DNA from: CAVXFL01 sp963761015
Lineage (GTDB): Bacteria > Pseudomonadota > Alphaproteobacteria > Acetobacterales > Acetobacteraceae
NCBI GenBank assembly: GCA_963761015.1
Contig: CAVXFL010000019.1
Coordinates: 162,595 to 226,594 of the forward strand
Direction of reading: 5' to 3'
Length of the DNA: 64,000 nucleotides
How positions within the stretch are numbered: position 1 is the stretch's first letter; the number at the start of each line of letters is the position of its first letter. The notes below the pieces were generated by a model. The model did not search any database, was not told where the DNA came from, and saw only the letters and a list, made by a program, of their open reading frames with translations. The position numbers and the translations under genes were made by a program. This document shows positions 1 to 8,428 of this stretch, piece after piece.

Positions 1-473
1 CTCGCGCTCGACAGAATAGCAAACCTGACTTCGGAGGACGCATACAAGCGAGAGGTTCGGTTGCTGAAGGGCAGGTTGAACGATCTTGATGGAGCAAGCC
101 CAAAGAGGATGGAAGAGGCGGTGCGATCGCTTGGCGAAGCCCTTGGTTTCGAGGCGAGCCGTCCTGACAACGACAAAGGTACAGGGCCAGATGTCCTTTG
201 GGTTTTGGAGAGGCCGGCACTGGTACTTGGGGTTCGAGCTAAAGACAGACAAGAGAGATTCCGGCCGTTTACAACAAGGCGGACATCGGCCAAGCCCACA
301 ACAGCTTGCAATGGATGCGTGAGGAGATGCCATCCTCAGCTTGCTCGGGTTTAGCTTTTGTTGGCCCAGGAGGTCAATGCTCCGCTGAGGCAAACCCCTC
401 AGCCGAAATGACTTTGACCTCTCCCGAGGAGTTGGCCAAGCTGCGGGATCAAATTTTGGCACCTTCTTGCTGA
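1..473 (+). pseudogene. 3' remnant of a PD-(D/E)XK nuclease-like gene, frameshifted twice
   Basis: The reading frame is open from the left edge and moves from frame 1 to frame 2 near 233-241 and to frame 3 near 264-267, ending at TGA 471-473. Joined, the product contains GPDVLW, then a beta-strand and FELKTDK, then YNKADIGQAHNSLQWM. The D...ELK spacing is that of the PD-(D/E)XK nuclease core; this is a motif-level inference and I do not recognise the parent family. Both shifts are resolved by deleting one base, so the gene may be intact in the organism. The 5' part lies outside the window. Base composition is lower in G+C than in the genes to the right, which suggests a mobile or defence origin. 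Confidence 0.5.
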
Positions 474-623
474 CTCCGCCGCAGCCATGCCAATCGAAAG
501 ACCGGATTTGATCCGGACGGAATTTCTCATCAGCGCTGGACGCTTGCTGGAATCGCCGCCCAGATCAAAGGCCGGCCGTTACTGTAAGTTGATAACGGCA
601 GGCCAATGCGCAACAGCAAGCGT

Positions 624-653
624 AGCCCGGATGAGCGAAGCGCAATCCGGGGT
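624..653. repeat. REP-like palindrome
   Basis: The arms CCCGGAT (626-632) and ATCCGGG (645-651) flank a GAGCGAAGCGCA loop. This is the common proteobacterial intergenic repeat beginning TAGCCCGGATGAGCG. It lies in the non-coding gap between the left-edge remnant and the 3' end of the L,D-transpeptidase gene; nothing else is visible in 474-710. Confidence 0.6.
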
Positions 654-710
654 CTCATGCGTGCGAGCCGGCATTCCCGCGCTCCTGCGGCACTGCTGCA
701 CCCTCCCCTA

Positions 711-2078
711 TCAATCGCCCGATTGCGCTTCGCCGCGTTTCGCCATCAGCGGCCGCACCGGAAGCAGTTGCCGCCAGATCGCGGCGTCGCGGTTGTAGAC
801 GTCGGGGCGAAATTGCAGCGTACCGTCGGTGTCGACAAACGCGGTCTCATACACCACGAACACCGGCACCGGGGCTGCCAGATCGCCTTGGTTGGTGCTG
901 CCCGTCGCGATCGCCTGATCGATCGTGTCGATCGGTTGCTGCATCATCAGGGCGGCCAACTCGCGCGGATTCTGCACCCGGATGCAGCCGTGGCTGATGC
1001 GGCGGTTGTCGCGGTTGAACAGATCTTTGTCCGGGGTATCGTGCAGGTAAACGTCAAACCGGTTCTTCATCTCGAACTTGATCTGTCCGAGCGCCGCGTC
1101 GGGTCCCGGCAGTTGCTGCAGCCCGCCATTGGGTCGCACTACCATGTGATGCTGCGTCAAATAATTCGGGTCCTGCCTCATTATCGGCAGGATCTCCGCC
1201 GCGGCGATGTCGCCCGGGACGTTCCATGGCGGGTTGAATAAAATTCCGCTGATCGAAGTACGAAACTCCGGGCTCTGATTGCGCTTCACAGCTTGGCCGA
1301 TGATCACCCGCGTGGAGAAAACCGGCTGATCGTCGCGATAAAATACCAGTCGCTCGTCGGCAACGTTGACCCAGATGCGCTCCGCCGGCAGCCGCCGCGG
1401 CAGCCAGCGTTGGCGTTCCAGGTTTACCTCGATCTTGCGCAAGCGGTTCGTCGCGGCCTTGTTGCCGGCCGGCGTGCCCGCGCGATAAGCCTGCAAAGCC
1501 TGGCGCAGCGCCCGGTAGGTGGGCGTCGTCGGCGCCAGCGCCTCGATCACGGACGCCGGATCGGGGCTGTCGATGGCGGCGTCGAGCGCGGCAGCCACAT
1601 CGATCGGACCAGGCGTCAGCGCCTCGTCATCGTCCCGGCGCTCAACCGGCACGGCGCCGCGGGCCAGTGCGTCGGCATACGACAGGAAGGCGTCCGACAG
1701 CACCAGTTCGCGGTCAACCGGCGCCAATGTCGCTGTCTGCCGCAGCAGGTTCGCGTGAAACAGCGCCGGGTCGAGACCCTGATCGCCGGCGCGCAACACG
1801 GCCTTCACCAGTGCATTCGCCTGCGCGTGCCGGGTCGTCCATACCGGCTCGAAGCCATGGCGCGCGTAGAAGCGCCGCAGCAACCCGACATGCAGCCGTT
1901 CACCGGCGACGACCAGCTCAGGCCCGCTGTCGATCATCTCGCCGAGTTCGGTATGCGGCACCTGCCCGAGGACTGCCCCGGGCTCCGGCCCCGCGCACGA
2001 TGCGACAAGCGCACATACTGCGGCGAGAACGATCGTGCCGCCTGCAATCGGCCGGACGGATGCCAGAAGGCCTCTCAT
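711..2078 (-). CDS. L,D-transpeptidase (YcbB/YkuD type) lipoprotein
   Basis: Forms 3-3 crosslinks in peptidoglycan or anchors proteins to it, in the periplasm. The 455-residue product starts with a signal peptide ending in the lipobox VASC (lipidated Cys near residue 28). A helical scaffold region with RHGFEPVW follows, as in YcbB-like enzymes. The C-terminal YkuD domain carries the catalytic motif SHGCIRV with the nucleophilic Cys near residue 365. The ATG at 2078 is preferred over the upstream TTG at 2102, which adds eight unremarkable residues. No obvious operon partner. Family assignment is firm; outer-membrane versus inner-membrane anchoring is not decidable here. Confidence 0.88.
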   Translation of the reverse strand: MRGLLASVRPIAGGTIVLAAVCALVASCAGPEPGAVLGQVPHTELGEMIDSGPELVVAGERLHVGLLRRFYARHGFEPVWTTRHAQANALVKAVLRAGDQGLDPALFHANLLRQTATLAPVDRELVLSDAFLSYADALARGAVPVERRDDDEALTPGPIDVAAALDAAIDSPDPASVIEALAPTTPTYRALRQALQAYRAGTPAGNKAATNRLRKIEVNLERQRWLPRRLPAERIWVNVADERLVFYRDDQPVFSTRVIIGQAVKRNQSPEFRTSISGILFNPPWNVPGDIAAAEILPIMRQDPNYLTQHHMVVRPNGGLQQLPGPDAALGQIKFEMKNRFDVYLHDTPDKDLFNRDNRRISHGCIRVQNPRELAALMMQQPIDTIDQAIATGSTNQGDLAAPVPVFVVYETAFVDTDGTLQFRPDVYNRDAAIWRQLLPVRPLMAKRGEAQSGD

Positions 2079-2401
2079 CGAGAAGCGACATGATGAGAAC
2101 AAGGTAGCCTCACCTAGGACAGGGCAGCCTCACCAAAGCGTGATCCCGGGGCGACTTGCGCTTCGGCCGCTGGAAAACGGCGCCGCGAAGTCGCAGCTCG
2201 GAATTGCGGTGGTAACCTTCACCCGATGGTCACCAGAAACCGTTGATACCAGTCAATGGCTTTGGCGACCAAAGCCGACCCTGTGACCCACTCAACACAT
2301 CGTCGTGTTGACCCTTTGCCGGCTCTCGCTTTTTGGATTTAGCCAGTCTAACATAGGCTTGCCTGCCTATGACTATGAGCGTCTCAACCTTGGAGGAACG
2401 G

Positions 2402-2617
2402 ATGTTCGACGTTGCCCAAAAGCTCGCCGGCTACAGGCTGTTGCGTCATGCGGCGATGATAGCCGTCGTGGGTCCCATGGCGCTCCTCGCGGCCTGCACT
2501 CACGAAGAGCCCGCCCCACCGCCGCAACCCGTCGTCTATCAGGCTCCGCCTCCGCCTCCGGCTCCGCCGCTCCGGTTGTGGTTAGGGGCGAACGGGATTA
2601 AGGTCGCCAACGCATAA
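2402..2617 (+). CDS. small proline-rich lipoprotein
   Basis: 71-residue hypothetical protein. The start is fixed by a Shine-Dalgarno GGAGG at 2392-2396, five bases before ATG 2402. A hydrophobic segment ends in the lipobox LAAC (Cys near residue 32), followed by a short acidic stretch and a proline-rich tract of PPPPP and PPPAPP. It is probably anchored in the envelope, with the proline tract acting as a spacer. The last 16 residues have no recognisable motif, so the 3' end could be altered by a frameshift. The family is unknown to me. Confidence 0.6.
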   Translation: MFDVAQKLAGYRLLRHAAMIAVVGPMALLAACTHEEPAPPPQPVVYQAPPPPPAPPLRLWLGANGIKVANA

Positions 2618-2650
2618 ATCGGATTCCCGAATCGGGCGAAAGCTGATTAA

Positions 2651-2677
2651 CGGTCGTGGGAGGATTACCCACGGCCG
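2651..2677. terminator. hairpin downstream of the small lipoprotein gene
   Basis: A ten-base stem, CGGTCGTGGG (2651-2660) with CCCACGGCCG (2668-2677) allowing one G-T pair, encloses a seven-base loop. It lies 33 bases after the lipoprotein stop. There is no T-tract on either side, so it is a possible but weak terminator. Confidence 0.35.
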
Positions 2678-2852
2678 CACGCCCGCTACGAAATTACCGA
2701 TTTGCGATTGGGCTGTCATCGCGCGGCGGTTGCCTAACAAGGGGTGCGGCGGCGCGATGGCTACCGGCTTTCGCCGGTCGAGCGGCATCACGCCCCGGAT
2801 AAGCCACACTAACAGTTGATGCGGTAGTGCCTCTAACGCTACAATCCCGCCC

Positions 2853-3641
2853 ATGTTCGATGGCCCCGCACCAATCCCCCCCGAGAGCCAGCTTCCCGCC
2901 GACGCGTACTGGCACCTCGTCCGCACGCTCCGCCTCACGTTGCCGCCGCCCCCGGACGAGAGCCCGGAAGCGCTGAGCCGCCGCGACCACGCCGCCATCC
3001 TCCGCATCGCGGCACTCGCGCCGGCGAACGCGGCCGAGGCCGATGTCGCGGCGCAGTTCGTCGCCGCCTCGGAACAGTGGAAGGATTGCCTCCGCCTCGC
3101 CCAGGCCCCGGAAACAACCCCGGAATGGGCGGCGAAATGCCGCGCCCAGGCGCTCGGCATGATGCGCCAGGCGAACGGCGCGCTCCGCCTGCTGCTGCGG
3201 CTGCAGCAGGCGCGTCGCAGGCTGGAGGCGGACAGTGCCGCGGCCGACCGCCTGACCTGGACCGAGCATTGCGCCGCCGCCCTGATGGCCGAGGCGCTCG
3301 CGGCACAGCCGCTACCGGCGGAGAGCGCGAAGCCGGCACCGCCGGCAGGCTCGGAGCCGCCGGACTCCCTCTCCCGCAACGCGGGAAAAGGGCGGGGTGA
3401 GGGCGCTGACGAGGGGCCGGGCCCCGACCTCATCGCCGCCGCCGAGCGCTACGCCGCCACCTATCCGGAACGGGCGGCGTCGATCCGCCGCACCGGGCGG
3501 CTGCCCTGCGATGTCGTCTATTTCGACCCGCCCGAAGCCTCGCTCGCGCGCGCGCTCGTTGCCGGCCGCAGCCCGCGCTTGGCCGCGCTCGACCAGACGT
3601 TCCCCGAAGCCTGCCCCGACACGGGGGCTCGCGCAGCGTAG
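2853..3641 (+). CDS. hypothetical protein containing an in-frame repeat
   Basis: 262 residues, not recognised as a named family. The N-terminal two thirds are Ala/Leu/Arg-rich and helical, with no signal peptide or membrane segment. Between about residues 171 and 190 the coding sequence contains an intergenic-type palindrome (3365-3405) translated as SLSRNAGKGRGEGADEG. The C-terminal part, from about residue 190 to 235, contains the more conserved-looking RTGRLPCDVVYFDPPEA. Codon usage is strongly G/C at third positions, supporting real coding. The start ATG 2853 has no strong ribosome binding site. The 3' end overlaps nothing. Confidence 0.6.
   Translation: MFDGPAPIPPESQLPADAYWHLVRTLRLTLPPPPDESPEALSRRDHAAILRIAALAPANAAEADVAAQFVAASEQWKDCLRLAQAPETTPEWAAKCRAQALGMMRQANGALRLLLRLQQARRRLEADSAAADRLTWTEHCAAALMAEALAAQPLPAESAKPAPPAGSEPPDSLSRNAGKGRGEGADEGPGPDLIAAAERYAATYPERAASIRRTGRLPCDVVYFDPPEASLARALVAGRSPRLAALDQTFPEACPDTGARAA
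3365..3405. repeat. CTCCCTCTCCC...GGGTGAGGG palindromic repeat inside a gene
   Basis: CTCCCTCTCCCGC, a short loop, then GCGGG and GGGGTGAGGGC. This resembles the repeat normally found between genes in alphaproteobacteria. Here it lies within the hypothetical gene at 2853-3641 and keeps that frame open. Confidence 0.5.
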
Positions 3642-3749
3642 CCAGGCGGCCACTCGCTCAAGAAGCGACCCGGTGTCTCGGATTATGAGACAATGAGACG
3701 ACGGTGAGCACCGCCAGCAAGAGCAGGGCGAATAGCGCGAGCAAGTCCC

Positions 3750-3783
3750 CGGTCTAGTCGCCGGTCCAGTCGCCGGTCTAGTT
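3750..3783. repeat. 12-base tandem repeat in a 342-base gap
   Basis: About three copies of CGGTCTAGTCGC (the middle copy reads CGGTCCAGTCGC). They lie in the non-coding stretch 3642-3983 between the hypothetical gene and the SGNH hydrolase gene. Open frames that extend through this stretch have no convincing start or family signal. I see no other feature in the gap. Confidence 0.55.
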
Positions 3784-3983
3784 CCCTCGGCGGGCGCGCG
3801 CTCGCGACCCCGGCCGGCGGCCGCTCCCGGGCAAAAGCGCGATGCGCGGTGCTGCGAGGTTGCAAATCGCCGGGCCGCGATGCAGGAACGCGGACCGGGC
3901 GGCCGGCCCAGGCTGGCCGGCGACTCGGGGTGGCCAGCAGCCGCGGGGGACGGGTTGGGCGAAGAAGTAGGGCCGGCGGGCGC

Positions 3984-5276
3984 GTGAACCGGCGTCTGGG
4001 CGACGTGCTGGTCAGCCTGGGCGCGGTCTGCGTGCTGGTGGCGCTGGTGGAGATTGTCGGCCACGCGCTGGTCAGGCCATCGCCCCTCACCTACGGCACG
4101 TTCCTCGGTCGGCCGTTGCCGCCGTTCAAGGTGGTCCCCGCCTGCCAGCCGCCGCCGCCCACCGATTGGCGCGCCCCCTACGAGAAGCTCGTGGTCGACG
4201 GGCGGCGCATTACCCTGGGCGACCTCTACGGCATCAACCGGCCGGATCCGGTGCTGGCCTACGCGCCCAAGGAAAGCGCGGTTTCCGTCAATGGCTGGTG
4301 GCAATCGAACAACCTGGGCGCGCGAGCCCGGCGCGATGCGTCGCGCGCCCCGGCGCCGGGGACCAGGCGCATTCTGGTGTTCGGCGAATCCTTCGGCGCC
4401 GGCAACCGCGTCGAGCAGGAGCAGATGTGGTCCGCCGTGCTGGCCCGCTCGGTCCCCGATACCGACGTGCTGAACTTCGCGGTCGACGGCTACGGCATGG
4501 GTCAGGCCTATCTGCGCTTTCGCCACGTCAGGGCCGAGCTCGACTACGATGCCGCGCTGATGATGTTTGTCCCGAAGGCGGATCTGAGTAGGGATATCAA
4601 CGTCTATCGCCCGTTGCTGTCGCGGGATTGGCAGCTCTTCGCGGTGGTGCCCCGATACGTCGTCGCGAACGGGCGGCTGGTGCTGGCAAAGCGGCCGGAG
4701 CAGTCCCAGGCAGCGTTCTTCGCCGCGAATTGCCGCACGATCAGCCAGAAGTTGCGCGCGCATCTGGCGAAATACGACCGCTTCTACGTCGATGCGGAGT
4801 ACCGGAAGCAGCCGCCGGTTCTCGGCCGATCGCTGCTCTACAAGCTCGGCGTGACCGCCTATGCGAGCTATCTGCGCCGACGCGCCGCGGCCGCGGTGAT
4901 GCGGCAGGGTTCCGAAGCGCGCCGCGTGACCAAGGCGATTTTCCGGCGGATGGACGACGACGTGCGCCGGGACGGTGGCAAATTCATCCTGGTGTTTCTG
5001 CCGCTCGAGTCCGAGCTGAAGCGCCTCGGGTCCGATACCGATTACCGCACAAGGTGGCGTGCGATGGTCGATTCCATGTGCGGTCCGGCGATGTCCTGCA
5101 TCGATCTGGCCGACGACCTTGCGAAGCTGCCGGCAAACCAGATCGATCGCGGGTATGACGGAACGCATTACGGTCCGGTGGCAAATCGGCGCATCGGCCA
5201 GTTCATCGCCCGCGCCATCATGCAGCGGAACCTGCTTGCGGCGGCGCCGCAGAAAATCGGCGAGTACCGGCAATGA
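3984..5276 (+). CDS. SGNH/GDSL-type hydrolase family protein, membrane-anchored
   Basis: 430 residues from GTG 3984. The frame is open further upstream, but that part is Arg/Gly-rich and precedes a typical N-terminal membrane helix (VLVSLGAVCVLVALVEIVG), so GTG 3984 is preferred. The block I motif ILVFGESFGAGN supplies the nucleophilic Ser and the late motif DGTHYGPVANR supplies the Asp/His pair of the SGNH fold. It probably acts on an acyl or acetyl ester in the periplasm or at the membrane. It is the first gene of a four-gene operon with SxtJ-like, DUF5989 and carbamoyltransferase genes, so a role in modifying a polysaccharide or small molecule together with carbamoylation is an inference from context. 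Confidence 0.75.
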   Translation: MNRRLGDVLVSLGAVCVLVALVEIVGHALVRPSPLTYGTFLGRPLPPFKVVPACQPPPPTDWRAPYEKLVVDGRRITLGDLYGINRPDPVLAYAPKESAVSVNGWWQSNNLGARARRDASRAPAPGTRRILVFGESFGAGNRVEQEQMWSAVLARSVPDTDVLNFAVDGYGMGQAYLRFRHVRAELDYDAALMMFVPKADLSRDINVYRPLLSRDWQLFAVVPRYVVANGRLVLAKRPEQSQAAFFAANCRTISQKLRAHLAKYDRFYVDAEYRKQPPVLGRSLLYKLGVTAYASYLRRRAAAAVMRQGSEARRVTKAIFRRMDDDVRRDGGKFILVFLPLESELKRLGSDTDYRTRWRAMVDSMCGPAMSCIDLADDLAKLPANQIDRGYDGTHYGPVANRRIGQFIARAIMQRNLLAAAPQKIGEYRQ

Positions 5277-5312
5277 GCCGTGCCAGCACACCGGCTGCGA
5301 AGGGCCGCTAGC

Positions 5313-5747
5313 GTGTCCGGCAGCACCTCCTTCCACGAGGATTTCCACCGCCCGGAAGTCCGGAACGGCGGGTCCAGCCGCGCCTTTGGGCTGGTGATCG
5401 GCGCGGTGTTCGCGATCGTGGGCATCCGGCCGATGCTGGCCGGCGGTTCCATCCGGTGGTGGGCCATCGCGATTGCGGCGGCATTGGTGCTCGTCGCCCT
5501 TGTCCACCCCGCCCTGCTCGATGTTCCGAACCGGCTATGGCATCGGCTCGGGGTCCTGTTGGGCCGGATCATGAACCCCGTCATCCTCGGCCTGCTGTTC
5601 GTCGTCGTCATCACGCCGACGGCGCTGATCACGCGGCTGCTCGGCCGCGACCCGCTCCGCCTGAACCTGGATCGCGGCGCGAACACATACTGGATCGAGC
5701 GCCGCGCCAACGGCGCGGACGGCGTCGATATGCGCAAGCAGTTTTGA
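5313..5747 (+). CDS. SxtJ-like small membrane protein
   Basis: 144 residues from GTG 5313, which has GAAGGG (5299-5304) eight bases upstream; an alternative GTG lies at 5280. There are two or three hydrophobic helices, one around GLVIGAVFAIVGIRPML and one around IMNPVILGLLFVVVITPTALI. The soluble tail contains WIERR. The arrangement SxtJ-like / DUF5989 / carbamoyltransferase is a recurring gene set; SxtJ is named after the saxitoxin cluster but its biochemical role is unknown. The name reflects family resemblance only and does not imply toxin synthesis. Confidence 0.7.
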   Translation: MSGSTSFHEDFHRPEVRNGGSSRAFGLVIGAVFAIVGIRPMLAGGSIRWWAIAIAAALVLVALVHPALLDVPNRLWHRLGVLLGRIMNPVILGLLFVVVITPTALITRLLGRDPLRLNLDRGANTYWIERRANGADGVDMRKQF

Positions 5748-5798
5748 TACCAGACGGAAATCGACCGTGTTACCGCGCCGGGACAAGGAGCAGACTGG

Positions 5799-5948
5799 AT
5801 GGCGTTTCTGATGGAGTTCTGGGAATTTCTCGCCTGCCGGAGAAAATTCTGGTTGTTGCCGATACTGGCGATGATGGCGCTGCTCGGCGGATTGCTGGTG
5901 TTCGCGCAAGGATCGGTGATCGCGCCGTTCATCTATACGATTTTCTGA
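5799..5948 (+). CDS. DUF5989 family small membrane protein
   Basis: 49 residues. AAGGAG at 5785-5790 lies eight bases before ATG 5799. The N-terminus MAFLMEFWEFLACRRKFWL is amphipathic and is followed by one transmembrane helix (LAMMALLGGLLVFAQGSVIAP), ending FIYTIF. Size, sequence and position between SxtJ-like and carbamoyltransferase genes all fit DUF5989. It may be a membrane anchor or assembly partner for the carbamoyltransferase. No biochemical function is established. Confidence 0.75.
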   Translation: MAFLMEFWEFLACRRKFWLLPILAMMALLGGLLVFAQGSVIAPFIYTIF

Positions 5949-5958
5949 ATCCCTGCCG

Positions 5959-7797
5959 ATGCGCGTCCTCGGCATTTCGGCCTTCTACCACGACAGCGCC
6001 GCCGCCCTGATCGAGGACGGCCGGATTGTCGCCGCCGCCCAGGAAGAGCGGTTTACGCGCAAGAAGCACGATCCGTCGTTTCCCGCGCGCGCCATCGCCT
6101 ATTGCCTGGCCGAGGGCGGCGCCCGGCTGGCCGATCTCGACCATGTTGCCTTCTACGACAAGCCGTTCCTGAAATTCGAGCGCCTGCTGCAAACCTACGC
6201 CGCGCTGGCGCCGCGCGGCTTCGCCTCGTTCCGCATGGCGATGCCGGTCTGGCTGCGCGAGAAGCTGTTCCAGAAGGATCTGCTGCGCAAGGAATTGCGG
6301 GCGATCGACCCGCAATTCGATTGGAAGCATCGCATCCTGTTCGCGGAACACCATCAAAGCCACGCCGCGTCGGCGTTCTTTCCTTCACCGTTCCAAAGCG
6401 CCGTCGTGCTGACCTTGGACGGGGTCGGCGAATGGGCCACCTGTTCGGTCGCGCTCGGCGAGGGAAACCGTCTGGACTTGCTGAGGGAAATCCATTTCCC
6501 GCATTCGCTCGGCCTGCTCTATTCGGCGTTCACGTACTACACCGGCTTCAAGGTCAATTCCGGGGAATACAAGGTGATGGGTCTCGCCCCCTACGGCGAG
6601 CCGAAATACGCGCCGGCCATCCTGGACAAACTGATGGATTTGAAGGCGGACGGATCGTTTCGCCTCGACCAATCGTATTTCGACTACTGCACCGGCCTGA
6701 CGATGACCGGCGAAAAATTCCATCGGCTGTTCGGTGGCCTGCCGCGGCAGCCGGAACAGGAGAAGCTCACGCAACGCCACATGGATCTCGCCGCCTCGGT
6801 CCAGGCGGTCACCGAGGAGGTGGTGCTGCGGATGGCGCGCGCGCTCAAGCGCGAGACAGGGGCGCGCCATCTCTGCCTCGCCGGCGGGGTGGCGCTGAAC
6901 TGCGTCGCGAACGGGAAAATTTTGCGCGAGGGCCTGTTCGAGTCGATCTGGATCCAGCCGGCGGCTGGCGATGCCGGCGGCGCGCTCGGCGCGGCCTATT
7001 GCGCCTACCATCTTCACCACGGCGCGGCGCGCCGGCCCGCCGAGGGGCGCGACAGCATGCAGGGCGCGCTGCTGGGACCGTCATTCGATCAGAAGGAGAT
7101 CGAGCGTCGTCTCGCGACCGCCGGCGCGCGGTTTTCCGTATTGGATGACGCGGCTGTCGTCGAGAATGCCGCCGCCGCGCTTGCCGACGGCAAGGCGGTG
7201 GGCTGGTTCCAGGGCCGCATGGAATTCGGCCCGCGCGCGCTCGGCGCCCGCTCCATCCTGGCCGACCCCCGCTCGCCCAGCATGCAGAAAACGCTGAACC
7301 TGCGCGTGAAATTCCGCGAATCCTTCCGCCCCTTCGCGCCCTCGGTGCTGCGCGAGGATGTCGCCGAATGGTTCGCGCTCGATGGCGACAGCCCGTATAT
7401 GCTGCTCTGCGCCGACGTTGCGGAAAACCGCCGCCGGGCGATGACCGATGCGGAACGATCGCTGTTCGGCATCGACAAGCTGAACGTGCCGCGCTCGGAG
7501 ATCCCGGCCGTGACGCATGTTGATTATTCGGCGCGCATCCAAACCGTGCATCGCGAAACGAACCCGCGCTATCACGCGCTGATCACGCGCTTCAAGGCGC
7601 TGACCGGCTGCCCCGTGCTGGTGAACACCAGCTTCAACGTCCGCGGCGAGCCGATCGTCTGCACCCCGGAGGATGCGTTCCGCTGCTTCATGGGCACCGA
7701 CATCGAGCGGCTGGTGGTGGGCAACTGCTGGCTGCGCAAGGCGGATCAGGACCGCGCGCTGGCCCGCGACTACAAGACCGCGTTCGCGCTGGACTGA
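5959..7797 (+). CDS. carbamoyltransferase, NodU/TobZ family
   Basis: 612 residues, full length for the family. Transfers a carbamoyl group from carbamoyl phosphate, through carbamoyl-adenylate, to a hydroxyl of a sugar or other small molecule. The N-terminal Kae1/YrdC-like domain opens with LGISAFYHDSAA and carries the HHQSHAASAF metal/carbamoyl motif near residue 131. The ATP-binding segment and the C-terminal motif EFGPRALGARSILADPR are present. It starts ten bases after the DUF5989 stop codon, so it is the last gene of the 4.0-7.8 kb operon. The acceptor cannot be read from sequence; context suggests a surface or exported glycan. Confidence 0.92.
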   Translation: MRVLGISAFYHDSAAALIEDGRIVAAAQEERFTRKKHDPSFPARAIAYCLAEGGARLADLDHVAFYDKPFLKFERLLQTYAALAPRGFASFRMAMPVWLREKLFQKDLLRKELRAIDPQFDWKHRILFAEHHQSHAASAFFPSPFQSAVVLTLDGVGEWATCSVALGEGNRLDLLREIHFPHSLGLLYSAFTYYTGFKVNSGEYKVMGLAPYGEPKYAPAILDKLMDLKADGSFRLDQSYFDYCTGLTMTGEKFHRLFGGLPRQPEQEKLTQRHMDLAASVQAVTEEVVLRMARALKRETGARHLCLAGGVALNCVANGKILREGLFESIWIQPAAGDAGGALGAAYCAYHLHHGAARRPAEGRDSMQGALLGPSFDQKEIERRLATAGARFSVLDDAAVVENAAAALADGKAVGWFQGRMEFGPRALGARSILADPRSPSMQKTLNLRVKFRESFRPFAPSVLREDVAEWFALDGDSPYMLLCADVAENRRRAMTDAERSLFGIDKLNVPRSEIPAVTHVDYSARIQTVHRETNPRYHALITRFKALTGCPVLVNTSFNVRGEPIVCTPEDAFRCFMGTDIERLVVGNCWLRKADQDRALARDYKTAFALD

Positions 7798-7825
7798 GCG
7801 CCACCCGAAACGACGTGGCGCGCAG

Positions 7826-8428
7826 TCAGCTCGGCGCGGAGTCCAGGTTGGCCCCCGGCACCCAGAGCACGTCGCCGGCCGGGCCGTTCAGCTTGCGGCC
7901 GAGCACGAACAGGTGATCCGAAAGCCGGTTGAGATAGCGGATCAGCGCCGGGTTCACCGCCTCCGCCGCCGCCAGCGCGACCACCTGGCGCTCGGCGCGG
8001 CGGACGATCGTGCGCGCCAGATGCGCGTGCGCCGCCGCTGGCGTTCCGCCCGGCAGCACGAAGCTCGTCAGCGCCGGCAGCGCGGCGTTCATCGCGGCGA
8101 TCTCGGCCTCCAGCCGGGCTGACGGCGTGTCGGTCAGCCGCAGCCATTCCCCGCTCTCGCCCGGCACGCAGAGATCGGCGCCGACATCGAACAGGTCGTT
8201 TTGGATGCGCCCGAGCATCGCGTCGGTTTCGGCATCCGCGCGCACATGCACCCGCAGCAGGCCGATGGCGGCGTTGGCCTCGTCGACCGTGCCGAAGGCC
8301 TCCACCCTGAGCGCGTCCTTGCGCACCCGCGCGCCGTCGCCGAGCGATGTCTGGCCGGCATCCCCGCCGCGGGTCACCACCCGGTCGATCCGAATCGGTC
8401 TCTCCCGCCGCCTCCCGCTTTGCGTCAC
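7826..8428 (-). CDS. pduO: PduO-type ATP:cob(I)alamin adenosyltransferase
   Basis: 200 residues. Adenosylates cob(I)alamin to make coenzyme B12. The N-terminal signature TRGGDAGQTSLGDGARVRKD is the ATP-binding loop. The active-site helix has VRRAERQVVAL, and the C-terminal NRLSDHLFVLGRK motif is typical of the trimeric PduO family. Its start codon overlaps the stop of the upstream CDF transporter gene (ATGA, 8425-8428), so the two are translationally coupled. Cobalamin use in this window is also shown by MetH, although MetH needs methylcobalamin rather than the adenosyl form. Confidence 0.9.
   Translation of the reverse strand: MTQSGRRRERPIRIDRVVTRGGDAGQTSLGDGARVRKDALRVEAFGTVDEANAAIGLLRVHVRADAETDAMLGRIQNDLFDVGADLCVPGESGEWLRLTDTPSARLEAEIAAMNAALPALTSFVLPGGTPAAAHAHLARTIVRRAERQVVALAAAEAVNPALIRYLNRLSDHLFVLGRKLNGPAGDVLWVPGANLDSAPS

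Noticed and set aside
3683..4090. Minus-strand frame with repeated RRLD residues
   Set aside because: It only translates the 12-base tandem repeat and overlaps the SGNH gene start; no start signal or homology.
5313..7797. Saxitoxin-type biosynthesis
   Set aside because: SxtJ and carbamoyltransferase homologues occur widely; no other saxitoxin genes are present.
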